Below are positions 1-9,046 of a stretch of DNA of 64,000 bases, one piece after another. Position 1 is the stretch's first letter; each line of letters starts with the position of its first letter. The DNA is taken from contig NZ_VYXP01000006.1 of NCBI RefSeq assembly GCF_008725655.1, forward strand, positions 1 to 64,000, read 5' to 3'. Position numbers and translations under genes: made by a program. The notes under the pieces are model-generated. The model was not told the DNA's origin and ran no database searches. It saw only the letters and a program-made list of their open reading frames with translations. This DNA comes from Marinihelvus fidelis (GTDB lineage Bacteria > Pseudomonadota > Gammaproteobacteria > Xanthomonadales > SZUA-36).

Positions 1-24
1 CGGCGCGCCAGGGATGGCGCGCCG
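1..24. terminator. Perfect hairpin at window edge, possible terminator
   Basis: Positions 1-9 and 16-24 form a perfect 9-bp GC-only stem around a 6-nt loop. It lies 140 nt past the pgpA stop on the minus strand. Any U-tract on that strand would fall outside the window, so a terminator role is plausible but unproven. The 9-bp arms each contain the palindrome GGCGCGCC. Confidence 0.4.
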
Positions 25-164
25 AGGGGCGCCGGGGCAGGATGCCCCGTCGGCCCGACCCCACCAAGCCCACCGGGCCGAGGGCAGCCGAAGGCCAACA
101 CACCACCCCAAAACCCCCACACCTCACCCACCCAGGGCAACGCCCCCTCACGCAACGACGGGTT
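25..164. other. Non-coding stretch, C/A-rich
   Basis: There is no convincing gene here. The stretch around 97-150 is low-complexity C- and A-rich sequence. The open frames across it give proline, histidine and arginine-rich translations with no family resemblance and run antisense into pgpA. Confidence 0.6.
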
Positions 165-653
165 TCACCCCACCAGGGCGACCACCCCCCACAGCACGAG
201 CGCCGCGAAGCCACCCGCGATGAGGTCATCAAGCATGACCCCGAAGCCCCCGTGCACATGGCGATCGGCCAGGCGGATGGGCCAGGGCTTGAGGATGTCG
301 AAGATCCGGAACAGCACGAACCCGGCCAGCAGCCAGGGCCAGCCCGGTGGCGCGAAGGCAATCGCAAACCAATAGCCGACGAACTCATCCCAGACCAACG
401 CACCGTGGTCCGGCACGCCAAGCCGGCGGCCGACGCGATCACAGATCCAGGTGCCGAAGGCGAACGTGACGGCTACCACGGCCAGCAGGCCCATCGTGCC
501 CAGCGGCTGCAGCAGCCAGGCCAGGGGCACCGCCACCAACGTGCCCGCGGTGCCCGGCGCGCGCGGCGACAGCCCGGAGCCGAAACCCATGGCCAGGAAG
601 CCGTCCCAGCTTCGGAACGCCGCATACAGGGCCTTGCGGTCGACGGTCGTCAT
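165..653 (-). CDS. pgpA: Phosphatidylglycerophosphatase A
   Basis: PgpA removes the phosphate from phosphatidylglycerophosphate to give phosphatidylglycerol at the inner membrane. The 162-aa product is of family length. It shows the N-terminal GSGLSPRAPGTAGT segment, a WDEFVG segment with acidic residues expected at the active site, FRIFDILKPWPI, and several hydrophobic helices. I chose the ATG at 653 because it overlaps the thiL stop by 4 nt (ATGA) and gives the usual N-terminus; the longer upstream frame is shadow sequence. It ends the nrdR-to-pgpA gene run, next to thiL as in E. coli. Confidence 0.93.
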   Translation of the reverse strand: MTTVDRKALYAAFRSWDGFLAMGFGSGLSPRAPGTAGTLVAVPLAWLLQPLGTMGLLAVVAVTFAFGTWICDRVGRRLGVPDHGALVWDEFVGYWFAIAFAPPGWPWLLAGFVLFRIFDILKPWPIRLADRHVHGGFGVMLDDLIAGGFAALVLWGVVALVG

Positions 654-1612
654 GTCCCGCCGCCCCCGAAATGATCGTAGCCGGCCGCCGTGTCCAGCCG
701 CACCGGCTGTCCGCCGGGGCCGCTCCACTCGAGCGCGTCGCCCGGCGTGATCTCACCGATATCGGTGAGGGCAACGCCGGCGTCCGCCGCCAGCGCGTCC
801 AGTTCGGCGGCGTGTGCAGCTGGCAGCGTAAAGCACAGCTCGTAGTCGTCGCCGCCGGTCGCCTGCAGCGACAGCCGCTGTGCGAACGGCAGACTGGCCA
901 GGGCCGTGGACGCGGGTAACCGCGTGGCGTCCAGGTGCGCGCCGACGGCGGAGGCCGCCAGGATATGCCCCAGGTCTGCCGCCAGGCCATCGGAGATATC
1001 GATGCAGGCCGTGGCCAGGCCACGCAAGCGACGGCCCAGTTCGAGCCGGGGTGTCGGGCGATCCAGGCGGTCGCGCTGCGCCGCTGCCGGTGGCGCGTCG
1101 GAACCCAGTCGCGACAGGGCCAGCGCGGCGTCGCCGAGCGTGCCCGAGACCACCACGCGGTCGCCGGGCCGGGCGCCGTCACGGGTCAGGGCCTGGCCGG
1201 CCGGGACGAAGCCCAGCGCGGTGACCGTGACCGACAGCGCCCCCCGGGTGGTGTCGCCACCGGCCAGCGTGATGCCTGACGGCCCCGCCAGCGCGGCGAA
1301 GCCGGCGGCGAAGGCATCCAGCCAGTCCGGGCAGGTATCGGGCAGAGACAGGTTCAGCAGCGCCCAGGCAGGGTCCGCACCCATCGCGGCCAGGTCGCTG
1401 AGATTCACCGCCAGCGACTTGTGGCCGATGGCGGCGGGGTCGGTGTCGTCGGGAAAGTGGATACCGGTATTGAGGGTATCGGTGCAGGCCACCAGCTGCT
1501 GGCCTGTCGGCAGATCGAAAACGGCAGCGTCGTCACCGATGCCCAGGGCCAGGCCGGGGCCGGGCGCGGGCATGGCGGCCCGCAGGCGGTCAATCAGGCC
1601 AAACTCATTCAC
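650..1612 (-). CDS. thiL: Thiamine-monophosphate kinase
   Basis: ThiL phosphorylates thiamine monophosphate with ATP to give thiamine diphosphate, the last step of the pathway. The 320-aa protein has the family's metal and nucleotide segments: GIGDDAAVF near residue 25, SLAVNLSDLAAMGADP near 67-82, a GGDTTRG segment, ISDGLAADL and GGDDYEL. It overlaps the nusB stop by 8 nt and the pgpA start by 4 nt, so translational coupling is likely. The order nusB-thiL-pgpA matches E. coli. Confidence 0.95.
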   Translation of the reverse strand: MNEFGLIDRLRAAMPAPGPGLALGIGDDAAVFDLPTGQQLVACTDTLNTGIHFPDDTDPAAIGHKSLAVNLSDLAAMGADPAWALLNLSLPDTCPDWLDAFAAGFAALAGPSGITLAGGDTTRGALSVTVTALGFVPAGQALTRDGARPGDRVVVSGTLGDAALALSRLGSDAPPAAAQRDRLDRPTPRLELGRRLRGLATACIDISDGLAADLGHILAASAVGAHLDATRLPASTALASLPFAQRLSLQATGGDDYELCFTLPAAHAAELDALAADAGVALTDIGEITPGDALEWSGPGGQPVRLDTAAGYDHFGGGGT

Positions 1613-2066
1613 CGGCCGGCGCGGCAGGCAGCGCGCCCCAGGCCCGGGCGGCGCGGTCCAGGACCGCTGTCACGTAACTGTGCGTCTGCGCGGAGCCGAA
1701 ACGGTTGGCGAGGTCGGCGGCTTCATCCAGCACGACCGCGCCCGGGGTCTCCGGTTCGTTGCGCAGCTGCCAGGCGCTGATCAGCAGCACCAGTTGCTCC
1801 ATCAGGTCGCAGCGGGCCAGTTCACGGTCCATGAACTCGTCCAGCTGCGTGGCCAGCTCGGGCGACGAGCGCTCGACGCCGCGTACCAGCTGTTCGAAGT
1901 AGTCGTCGTCGACACCCTTGAAGTCCTGGGTCTCGCGGAACTGCACCAGGATGTCGTTGATGGCCTGGTCGGTCATGCGCCACTGGTACAGCGCCTGCAG
2001 GGCCCGTCGACGGGCACGGCTGCGGGGCTCCCAGGCATTGCGGTCTGCCGTTTTGCGCTTATTCAT
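1605..2066 (-). CDS. nusB: Transcription antitermination factor NusB
   Basis: NusB pairs with NusE (S10) on boxA RNA in rRNA antitermination. The product is a 153-aa all-helical protein with the family's RRRALQALYQW start, an LVRGVER segment, a LLISAWQL helix and a C-terminal VTAVLDRAAR helix. I start at the ATG at 2066, which has an AGGAG SD about 9 nt upstream and overlaps the ribH stop by 8 nt. An in-frame upstream start at 2093 would add nine residues and is less likely. It lies in the rib-nus-thi block between ribH and thiL. Confidence 0.94.
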   Translation of the reverse strand: MNKRKTADRNAWEPRSRARRRALQALYQWRMTDQAINDILVQFRETQDFKGVDDDYFEQLVRGVERSSPELATQLDEFMDRELARCDLMEQLVLLISAWQLRNEPETPGAVVLDEAADLANRFGSAQTHSYVTAVLDRAARAWGALPAAPAGE

Positions 2067-2547
2067 TACCGCCCTCTCCTGGCGTGAGTTCATCGACCAG
2101 CGCGATCATCTGCAGCAGGCCGTTAGTGACATCGTAGCCCTTGTTCCCCTCGTCCACGGCCGCGCGCTCCAGCGCCTGTTCGATGGTGTCGGTGGTCAGC
2201 ACGCCGAAGACCACCGGCTTGCCATGGTCCAGGCCGACGCGCATGCAGCCGCTGGCGCATTCGCCGGCCACGTAGTCGAAATGCGGCGTGCCGCCGCGGA
2301 TGACCGCGCCCAGAGTAACCACGCCATCACAGCCGGCGGCCAGCAGCCGGTCGGCAGCCAGCGGCAGTTCGTAGGCGCCGGGTACCCAGGCCAGGGTGAT
2401 GGCGTCGTCATCGACACCGGCACGCCGGAGCGCATCCAGCGCGCCCTCGAGCAGCTGGTCGGTGATGAACCGGTTGAACTCCGCGGCGGCGATGCCGATG
2501 CGGATGCCGCGCCCGGGGCGCCGCGGTGCGAGTTCACGGATTGCCAT
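2059..2547 (-). CDS. ribH: 6,7-dimethyl-8-ribityllumazine synthase
   Basis: RibH condenses 5-amino-6-ribitylaminouracil with 3,4-dihydroxybutanone phosphate, the penultimate step of riboflavin synthesis, and its homologues assemble into capsids or pentamers. The 162-aa protein shows the substrate-site AEFNRFIT segment, WVPGAYELP, and GAVIRGGTPHFDYV, whose histidine is the expected catalytic residue. Its ATG shares one nucleotide with the ribBX stop (TGATG), so translation is probably coupled. The dihydroxybutanone phosphate comes from the enzyme encoded directly upstream. Confidence 0.96.
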   Translation of the reverse strand: MAIRELAPRRPGRGIRIGIAAAEFNRFITDQLLEGALDALRRAGVDDDAITLAWVPGAYELPLAADRLLAAGCDGVVTLGAVIRGGTPHFDYVAGECASGCMRVGLDHGKPVVFGVLTTDTIEQALERAAVDEGNKGYDVTNGLLQMIALVDELTPGEGGNE

Positions 2548-3665
2548 CAGTCGTCCTCCGCGGGGTCGTCGTAGGCCACCACTTCCAGCCCGAAGCCGGA
2601 CAGGCCGGACATGCGGGTGGGTGCGCTCAACACGCGCATGCGGCGAATGCCCAGGTCAGCGATGATCTGTGCGCCGATACCGTAGGTGCGCAGCTCGCGT
2701 GACTGGCGGTTGTCGCCGGTGGGCAGGATATCCGGCTCCGGTTCGGCCTCGATGCGGCGCAGCAGCGCGTCGTCGTCGTCATTGCCGCCCAGCACCAGCA
2801 GCAGGCCGGCGCCACGGCGGTCGATCTCCCGCAACGCGGTACGCACTGGCAGGCCAAAATCATCCCGGTGAACACCCAGGATGTCGTTCAGCGGGTTCTT
2901 CATGTGCACGCGCACCAGCATGTCATCCTGCTCGGCCGGGTCACCCCGCAGCATGGCCAGGTGGACGCGGTTTTCGATGGTGTCGCGATAGGTATGCATG
3001 ACAAAGGGGCCGAAATCGGTCTGCACTTCGCGTTTGGACAGGCACTCGACGGTGCGTTCGTTCTCCAGGCGGTAGCGAATCAGGTCGGCGATGGTGCCGA
3101 TCTTCAGGCCGTGCTCGGCGGCGAAGGCCTCAAGCTCCGGCCGGCGCGCCATGCTGCCGTCGGCGTTCAGCACCTCGACCAGCACCGCGGACGGGTCCAG
3201 GCCCGCCAGCGTGGCCAGGTCGACGCTGGCTTCGGTATGGCCCGCGCGGGTGAGCACGCCACCGGGGCTGCACATCAACGGAAACACGTGGCCGGGCTGT
3301 GACAGGTCAGCAGGGCCGGCATCCGGGGCCACGGCGGTGCGCACGGTGTGCGCGCGATCATGCGCCGAAATACCCGTGGTGATGCCCTCGGCGGCCTCGA
3401 TGGAGACCGTGAAATTGGTCGAGAAACGGGCCTCGTTGCGGGTCACCATCAGCGGCAGACCCAGCTGCCGGCAGCGCTCGACCGTGAGCGGCAGGCAGAT
3501 CAGGCCGCGGCCATGGGTGGCCATGAAGTTGATGTCTTCGGGGCGGACCTTCTCCGCGGCCATGATCAGGTCGCCTTCGTTCTCGCGATCCTCGTCGTCG
3601 ACCAGGATCACCATGCGGCCGTCGCGGATGTCGTCGACGATCTCCGGAATGGTATTGAAACTCAT
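2547..3665 (-). CDS. ribB: 3,4-dihydroxy-2-butanone 4-phosphate synthase with degenerate GTP cyclohydrolase II domain (RibBX type)
   Basis: Residues 1 to about 200 are a full RibB domain that converts ribulose 5-phosphate to dihydroxybutanone phosphate. They include [10 protein letters not shown], the acidic metal site, [10 protein letters not shown] and [11 protein letters not shown]. Residues about 205-372 align to RibA but lack the three zinc cysteines and the catalytic stretch (normally near a CLTGD...RCDC segment); here it reads [21 protein letters not shown]. This half is therefore unlikely to be a GTP cyclohydrolase. Such hybrids are known in proteobacteria as RibBX. The start overlaps the ribE stop by 4 nt. 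No FMN riboswitch was recognised upstream. A separate ribA would be expected elsewhere in the genome. Confidence 0.93.
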   Translation of the reverse strand: MSFNTIPEIVDDIRDGRMVILVDDEDRENEGDLIMAAEKVRPEDINFMATHGRGLICLPLTVERCRQLGLPLMVTRNEARFSTNFTVSIEAAEGITTGISAHDRAHTVRTAVAPDAGPADLSQPGHVFPLMCSPGGVLTRAGHTEASVDLATLAGLDPSAVLVEVLNADGSMARRPELEAFAAEHGLKIGTIADLIRYRLENERTVECLSKREVQTDFGPFVMHTYRDTIENRVHLAMLRGDPAEQDDMLVRVHMKNPLNDILGVHRDDFGLPVRTALREIDRRGAGLLLVLGGNDDDDALLRRIEAEPEPDILPTGDNRQSRELRTYGIGAQIIADLGIRRMRVLSAPTRMSGLSGFGLEVVAYDDPAEDD

Positions 3666-4273
3666 GGGTTCGCTCCCGGGTCTCTCGCCTCGAGCATGCG
3701 TTCAAGATAGCGGGCCACCATGTCGACCTCCAGGTTGACCGTGTCGCCCGGTGCCAGTTGCCCCAGCGTGGTGACCGCCAGCGTATGGGGAATGATACAG
3801 ACTTCGAAGCGTTCACCGGCGACCGCGTTGACGGTCAGGCTGACGCCGTCGACGCAGATCGAGCCCTTGGTGGCGATGTACTTCGCCAAAGCGGCCGGGG
3901 CCTGGAAACCGAAACGCTCGGCGCGGCCGTCCGGCGCGCGGTCGGCCAGGTGTGCCAGGCCGTCGACGTGGCCGCTGACCAGGTGACCACCCAGCGGGTC
4001 GCCGGCGCGCAGGGCCGGCTCAAGGTTGACGGTGGCGCCGGGCGCCAGTGAGCCCAGCGTGGTCAGCGCCAGGGTCTCGGCGGACACGTCGGCGCTGAAG
4101 CGGCCGTCACCGGGCTGCAGCATGGTCAGGCAGGCGCCGGACACGCACATGCTGTCGCCGTCGCGGGCGCCATCCAGCGCGTCCACGGGCACCTCGAACA
4201 CCATGCGGCGATCGCCGCCAACGGCGTCACTGCTGGCCAGGCGGCCCTGGTGGGTAATGATTCCGGTAAACAT
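3662..4273 (-). CDS. ribE: Riboflavin synthase, alpha subunit
   Basis: Riboflavin synthase dismutates two lumazine molecules to riboflavin and the pyrimidine substrate. The 203-aa protein starts with the diagnostic MFTGII and carries two lumazine-binding repeats. The first has CVSGACLTM and [11 protein letters not shown] near residue 100; the second has CVDGVSLTV and a matching histidine-containing segment, IPHTL. It lies between ribD (16 nt upstream) and ribBX (4-nt overlap), inside the riboflavin block. It is also called ribC in some nomenclatures. Confidence 0.96.
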   Translation of the reverse strand: MFTGIITHQGRLASSDAVGGDRRMVFEVPVDALDGARDGDSMCVSGACLTMLQPGDGRFSADVSAETLALTTLGSLAPGATVNLEPALRAGDPLGGHLVSGHVDGLAHLADRAPDGRAERFGFQAPAALAKYIATKGSICVDGVSLTVNAVAGERFEVCIIPHTLAVTTLGQLAPGDTVNLEVDMVARYLERMLEARDPGANP

Positions 4274-4289
4274 GCGTGCTCCGCGTTCC

Positions 4290-5420
4290 TCAGCTGTCCC
4301 GATATTGCGGCCGCAGCCGGATTCTCAAGTCATCGCCAAACATCTGCCGGTCAATCCAATCGAAGCCGGGCCGCGCGGCCATGTCCTCCAGCGGAGCCAG
4401 CACGAACGATGGCAGGCCATCCGACCCCAGCAGGCAGGGCGCGATATAGACCATCAACTCGTCCACCAGCCCGGCCGCCAGCAGCGCACCGCACAGCTGG
4501 CCGCCTGCTTCCACGTGTACCTCGTTGCATTCGCGCGCCGCCAGGGCCGCCATCAACGCGTGCAGGTCCACGCGTACCGGCGCCGTGCCCGCGGCTGTAC
4601 CCGGCGCGGCCGGCAGCGGCAACAGCGTGGCCGGCGACACGGCCAAAAGATCCGGAACCGGTTCGTCCGCGCAACCGGCCACCAGCACCTCGCCCGGCAG
4701 CGCCAGCGTCCGCGCCGCGGCCGGGGTGCGCCAGCGGCTGTCGACAATCACTCGCAGCGGCTGCCCTTCATGGCCCTCCAGGCGCACGTTCAGCGACGGA
4801 TCGTCCATCGCCACCGTGCCGATGCCGGTCAGGATGGCCGAGGCGCGCGCGCGCCAGGCCTGCACGTCGGCGCGGGCTTCCGGGCCGGTAATCCACTGGC
4901 TGGCGCCGTTGCCCAGGGCAATGCGTCCGTCCAGGCTCTGCGCGAGCTTGACCCGAACGAACGGCCGGCCCTCGCGCATGCGCAGGATAAAACCGGGGTT
5001 CAGCGCCTCGGCCTGCTCGCCCAGTAGCCCGGTGCGGCAGGCGATACCGGCGGCGCGCAGCCGCTCCACGCCGGCGCCGTTGACAGACGGATTCGGGTCG
5101 GTGGCGGCGATCACCACTTCGGCCACGCCGGCCGCCACCAGCGCGTCCGCGCACGGCGGCGTGCGGCCGTGATGGGAACAGGGCTCCAGCGTGACATAGG
5201 CGATGGCGCCACGGGCGGCCTGCGGGTCCTCCAGCGCGGCCAGCGCCATGACTTCCGCGTGTGGCCCGCCGGCCTGCTCGTGCCAGCCCTCGGCGATGAT
5301 GTCGCCGTCGCGCGCCAGCACGCAGCCCACCCGCGGGTTAGGCGCGGTGGTGTTCATGCCCCGTTCCGCCAGCTCGATGGCCCGCGCCATGCAGGCGCGG
5401 TCGAAATCGGAAAAACTCAC
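4290..5420 (-). CDS. ribD: Bifunctional riboflavin deaminase/reductase
   Basis: RibD deaminates and then reduces the pyrimidine intermediate early in riboflavin synthesis. The N-terminal deaminase has the zinc signature HAEV near residue 54 and [11 protein letters not shown] near 79-89. The C-terminal reductase shows [30 protein letters not shown] and [12 protein letters not shown] chose the GTG at 5420, which overlaps the nrdR stop by 4 nt (GTGA) and gives 376 aa, the usual family length. A longer upstream frame overlaps nrdR and is not homologous. The nrdR-ribD overlap resembles E. coli gene order. Confidence 0.95.
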   Translation of the reverse strand: MSFSDFDRACMARAIELAERGMNTTAPNPRVGCVLARDGDIIAEGWHEQAGGPHAEVMALAALEDPQAARGAIAYVTLEPCSHHGRTPPCADALVAAGVAEVVIAATDPNPSVNGAGVERLRAAGIACRTGLLGEQAEALNPGFILRMREGRPFVRVKLAQSLDGRIALGNGASQWITGPEARADVQAWRARASAILTGIGTVAMDDPSLNVRLEGHEGQPLRVIVDSRWRTPAAARTLALPGEVLVAGCADEPVPDLLAVSPATLLPLPAAPGTAAGTAPVRVDLHALMAALAARECNEVHVEAGGQLCGALLAAGLVDELMVYIAPCLLGSDGLPSFVLAPLEDMAARPGFDWIDRQMFGDDLRIRLRPQYRDS

Positions 5421-5941
5421 CCGTCGCGCCGTTTGCCTGGCGTGGGCGCGTCCAATAGCGAGAACTGCCGCGTATCCAGCGCCGACGCGCCTTCGCGCTC
5501 CAGGGTCTCGATCAGCTCGCGGAAGGCCTGCAGGTCCTCGAAGCGGCGGTACACGGAGGCAAAACGCACGTAGGCCACCTGGTCCAGGCTGCGCAGCTCG
5601 CGCATGACCCACTCGCCGATCAGCGTGGACGGGATCTCGGCCTCCTCGGCGCCGCTGATTTCACGCAGCAGCCGGCGGATGGCGCGTTCAACCTCGCGTG
5701 TTTCCACGGGGCGCTTTTCCAGCGCCCGCAGCATGCCCTTGCGGAGTTTTTCCTCGGAAAAGACCTCGCGGCCGCCATCGGACTTGATGATACGGGGCGC
5801 CTTCAGCTCCGGCGCCTCGAAGGTGTTGAAGCGGTTATTGCACTTCATGCACTCGCGGCGACGCCGGATCTGCATACCATCCCGGGTCAGGCGGGAATCC
5901 ACCACCCGGGTTTCGTCATGGTTACAGAGCGGGCACCACAT
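5417..5941 (-). CDS. nrdR: Transcriptional repressor NrdR
   Basis: NrdR represses ribonucleotide reductase genes when dATP is high. The 174-aa protein has the N-terminal zinc ribbon (CPLC at residues 3-6 and CMKC near 31-34), then an ATP-cone domain with [18 protein letters not shown] and [15 protein letters not shown]. The second residue is Trp instead of the usual His before the first CxxC, and the C-terminal tail is somewhat long. It begins 15 nt after glyA. No NrdR box was searched for systematically here; targets lie outside the window. Confidence 0.95.
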   Translation of the reverse strand: MWCPLCNHDETRVVDSRLTRDGMQIRRRRECMKCNNRFNTFEAPELKAPRIIKSDGGREVFSEEKLRKGMLRALEKRPVETREVERAIRRLLREISGAEEAEIPSTLIGEWVMRELRSLDQVAYVRFASVYRRFEDLQAFRELIETLEREGASALDTRQFSLLDAPTPGKRRDG

Positions 5942-5956
5942 GCATTACACCGGGGC

Positions 5957-7216
5957 TCAGGCCTTGCCGTATACCGGGTGACGCTCGCACAGCGCCGTGG
6001 CCACGGCGCGCGAGCGCGCCTCGGCGGCCTCGTCGCCGACGTTGTCGAGCAGGTCACAGATGGTCACGGCCAGCTCGGTGCATTCCTCGACGCCGAAGCC
6101 ACGCGTGGTCACCGCCGGGGTACCCAGGCGCAGGCCACTGGTGACGAACGGCGAACGCGGCTCGCCCGGCACGGTGTTCTTGTTGACGGTGATGTTGGCG
6201 CGGCCCAGTGATTCCTCCGCGTCCTTGCCGGTGTAGTCGCGGCCGATCAGGTCAACCAGGAACAGGTGGTTGTCGGTACCGCCGGAAACCACCTTGTAAC
6301 CGCGCTGCACCAGCGTATCGGCCATGGCGCGGGCGTTGTCCACCACCAGGCGCTGGTAATCGGCGAACGACGGATCCAGGGCCTCTTTGAAGGCCACCGC
6401 CTTGGCGGCGATCACGTGCATCAGCGGGCCACCCTGGGTGCCCGGGAAGACCAGCGAGTTCAGGCGCTTGGTCACGTCCTCGTTTTCCTGCGCCAGGATG
6501 ATGCCACCGCGGGGGCCACGCAGCGTCTTGTGCGTGGTCGACATCACCACGTGCGCGTGCGGCACCGGGTTCGGGTAGATGCCGGCGGCCACCAGGCCGG
6601 CTACGTGGGCCATGTCGACCACGAACCAGGCGCCGACGGAATCGGCGATTTCGCGCATGCGCGCCCAGTCGATCTCGCGCGAGTAGGCGGAGAAACCACC
6701 GATCAGCATCTTCGGCTGGTGTTCGTCGGCCAGGCGCTGGATTTCGTCGTAGTCGATCAGCGCGGTCTCTTCGTCAACGCCGTACTGCACGGCATTGAAG
6801 ATGCGCCCGGAGAAGTTCACCTTGGCGCCATGGGTCAGGTGGCCGCCATGTTCCAGGCTCATGCCCAGGATGGTGTCACCCGGCTGCAGCAGCGCCATGT
6901 ACACCGCCGCATTGGCCTGCGAGCCCGAATGCGGCTGCACGTTCGCATAGTCCGCACCAAACAGCTGCTTGACGCGCTCCTGCGCCAGGCTTTCCGCCAC
7001 GTCGACGTACTCGCAACCGCCGTAGTAACGACGCCCGGGGTAGCCCTCGGCGTACTTGTTGGTCAGCACCGAGCCCTGGGCCTCGAGCACCAGCGGGCTG
7101 GCATAGTTTTCCGAGGCGATCAGCTCGATGTGGTCTTCCTGGCGACGGGCTTCGTCGGCGATGGCGGCGGCCAGTTCCGGGTCGTAACCGGCAATGGTGG
7201 AGCGGCTGTCAAACAT
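5957..7216 (-). CDS. glyA: Serine hydroxymethyltransferase
   Basis: GlyA is a PLP enzyme that interconverts serine and glycine while charging tetrahydrofolate with a one-carbon unit. The 419-aa product shows [23 protein letters not shown], the PLP lysine in [13 protein letters not shown] near residue 230, and [10 protein letters not shown] start at MFDSRST (7216) because an AAGGAA SD lies 10 nt upstream; an in-frame upstream extension is not conserved. It heads the run glyA-nrdR-rib-nusB-thiL-pgpA. A TAGAAT element about 60 nt upstream of the ATG may be its -10. Confidence 0.96.
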   Translation of the reverse strand: MFDSRSTIAGYDPELAAAIADEARRQEDHIELIASENYASPLVLEAQGSVLTNKYAEGYPGRRYYGGCEYVDVAESLAQERVKQLFGADYANVQPHSGSQANAAVYMALLQPGDTILGMSLEHGGHLTHGAKVNFSGRIFNAVQYGVDEETALIDYDEIQRLADEHQPKMLIGGFSAYSREIDWARMREIADSVGAWFVVDMAHVAGLVAAGIYPNPVPHAHVVMSTTHKTLRGPRGGIILAQENEDVTKRLNSLVFPGTQGGPLMHVIAAKAVAFKEALDPSFADYQRLVVDNARAMADTLVQRGYKVVSGGTDNHLFLVDLIGRDYTGKDAEESLGRANITVNKNTVPGEPRSPFVTSGLRLGTPAVTTRGFGVEECTELAVTICDLLDNVGDEAAEARSRAVATALCERHPVYGKA

Positions 7217-7296
7217 GGGGCAGCGATTCCTTTTTGACTGGAGGGTGAGCGGACGATGGACAAGGACGCATTCTACCACCGATAAGCGCGTGAGCC

Positions 7297-8184
7297 TTAC
7301 CCGTGCAGCGCCGCCAGCGCTTGCAGCGTGGCCGTATCGGGTGGCCTGAAATCGGCCGCCGTGGGCTCGAACGGCCGCGGCGTGATGCCCAGCCGCTCGC
7401 GCGTGTCATGATCATCGAAAACGAAGTCCCGCGACTGGCGGTGGATCATGCCGGCATGGGCGCCCTGCCCGGCCATCGACACGACCGTGGCCAGCAGGCC
7501 GGGCGGCAGCCGTAGCAGGCGCCGCGGCCGGCCCAGGGCGTCGAACAGGCGGCCGGCCATCTCGTTGAACGGCAGCGTGCTGCCGCCCACCAGCGGCCCG
7601 GTCCAGGCCATGTCCGCCGCCAAACCGCTGACCAGTCCCAGCGCCAGGTCCGCGGCATGCACGGGCTGGCGCAGACCGGTGGCCTGGCTGGATAGCGGCA
7701 GGAAGCCGAAGCGGCGGATAAACGCGGCCAGGCGGGTCAGGTTCCCGTCCATGCCGGCGCCGTAGACCAGGGTCGGGCGCAGCAGGCAGAGCGGGAAGTG
7801 CTCGCGCGCGGCGGCCTCGGCCAATGCCGCTTCGGCGGCGGCAATGCGTGACAACAGGTGTTGCTCGGCTGTGCTGCCAGACGTCGCCTTCGTGTGCAGG
7901 CTGGTGGTCGACAGCGCGGCCACGCCGGCAGTGGTACCGCTTCGCCCCAGCCATTCCTGCGCCAGCGTCAGTGGCCCCGTGGACAGCAGCCCATCGGCCT
8001 GGACCGGCGGGTCCGGACGGACCCAGTCGAGGCCTTCGAATGCGGGGTAGCCCTGCGGCGCACCCTGGCGGCTGATGGCGATGACGCGGGCGCCGCGCGC
8101 CAGCAACATCGGCAGCGCGAAGCGGCCCACCTGGCCGCTGGCGCCCAGCACGGCGATGGTGCGCCCCGCTAGCGGCGCAGCCAT
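7297..8184 (-). CDS. NAD(P)-dependent epimerase/dehydratase-like protein
   Basis: This 295-aa protein begins with a Rossmann nucleotide-binding segment, [17 protein letters not shown], typical of atypical short-chain dehydrogenases. Further on it has [11 protein letters not shown], corresponding to the end of the catalytic domain, and a QPVHAADLA segment usual in this superfamily. A clear YxxxK pair was not found, so the catalytic activity is uncertain. It overlaps the upstream glycosyltransferase by 16 nt and is the last gene of the polysaccharide cluster. A nucleotide-sugar or sugar-lipid modifying role is inferred from context only. The start at 8184 was chosen because the Rossmann fold begins right after it. 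Confidence 0.7.
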   Translation of the reverse strand: MAAPLAGRTIAVLGASGQVGRFALPMLLARGARVIAISRQGAPQGYPAFEGLDWVRPDPPVQADGLLSTGPLTLAQEWLGRSGTTAGVAALSTTSLHTKATSGSTAEQHLLSRIAAAEAALAEAAAREHFPLCLLRPTLVYGAGMDGNLTRLAAFIRRFGFLPLSSQATGLRQPVHAADLALGLVSGLAADMAWTGPLVGGSTLPFNEMAGRLFDALGRPRRLLRLPPGLLATVVSMAGQGAHAGMIHRQSRDFVFDDHDTRERLGITPRPFEPTAADFRPPDTATLQALAALHG

Positions 8185-9032
8185 GCCCGTGGCCAGGTCA
8201 GCGCCCAGTGGCCCCAGATGCCGGCCTGTACGAACCAGCGCACCGGCAGCGCGTGCCCCGCGGCCTGGAACTTGCGGTAGTAGCGCTGCATGCCGCGGTG
8301 CTTCTGCCGGTGCACCCACAGCGGCCTGGACGCGCTGGAGACCCCCTGCACATGCACCGCCCCGGCCGCCGGCACGAACAGGCAGTGTTCGCCGGCCGCG
8401 TGGATGCGGTACATCAGGTCGTAGTCCTCGCAGTGGAACGGGTAGCCGGTATCGAAGCCACCCAGGCGGGCGAACGCGGCCGCGTCGACCAGCATGCAGG
8501 CACCGGAAACCGCTTCGGCCACGGCCACCTCGCTTGGCCAGGCCGCGGGATCCAGCCGGATACCGGCCAGCGCCCCGTCGTCTCCGGCCAGGCGTGCCAG
8601 CCCGGTGAAATGCGTGAATGAGCGCCAGGCATCCGGCAGCGGCCTGAACGCGGCTTTCTCGGGCTCGCCATCCTGGTCACGGACCATGGGCGCGGCCAGC
8701 ACGGCGTGTTCATCGACATCCAAAGCCGCGGCCAGCTGGGCCAGCGCCCCCGGGCACAGGTAGCAGTCGGGATTGATAATCAGAAGGTGGCCATTACCAA
8801 TGCCCGCGGCCGCCGCGTTCACGGCGCTGGCGTAGCCGACATTGGTGTCGTTGCGTAGCAGCTCGACGGCGTCATGGCGGGCGGCCAGCGCGGCCGCGGC
8901 GTCGGCGCTGCCATCGGTGGAGGCGTTGTCGACCACGCGGATGCGGGTCACGCCTTCAGCCAGCAGGGATTCGATGCAGCGGGCCAGCGTGGCGCCGGCG
9001 TTGAAATTGACGACGATGGCGACCGTGCTCAC
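8169..9032 (-). CDS. Family 2 glycosyltransferase
   Basis: The 287-aa protein has a GT-A fold: AIVVNFNAGATL at the N-terminus, VVDNASTDGSAD near residue 35-46, NVGYASAVN, the metal-binding-type motif in IINPDCYL, and a later HCEDYDLMYRIH segment. This resembles rhamnosyltransferase-type enzymes that act on O-antigen or related surface glycans. The GTG at 9032 lies 14 nt after the methyltransferase stop and gives the family N-terminus; longer starts would overlap that gene. There are no membrane segments, so it is probably cytoplasmic or membrane-associated. Acceptor and donor sugars cannot be told from the sequence. Confidence 0.82.
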   Translation of the reverse strand: MSTVAIVVNFNAGATLARCIESLLAEGVTRIRVVDNASTDGSADAAAALAARHDAVELLRNDTNVGYASAVNAAAAGIGNGHLLIINPDCYLCPGALAQLAAALDVDEHAVLAAPMVRDQDGEPEKAAFRPLPDAWRSFTHFTGLARLAGDDGALAGIRLDPAAWPSEVAVAEAVSGACMLVDAAAFARLGGFDTGYPFHCEDYDLMYRIHAAGEHCLFVPAAGAVHVQGVSSASRPLWVHRQKHRGMQRYYRKFQAAGHALPVRWFVQAGIWGHWALTWPRAWLRR

Positions 9033-9046
9033 GGCGCGCGGCCCCG

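Noticed and set aside
14-223. Small plus-strand frame at the left edge
   Set aside because: Low-complexity Pro/His/Arg translation, overlapping pgpA antisense.
7217-7296. Possible riboswitch or leader RNA upstream of glyA or the rib genes
   Set aside because: The gap is about 80 nt and no glycine or FMN riboswitch features were seen there or before ribD, ribE or ribBX.
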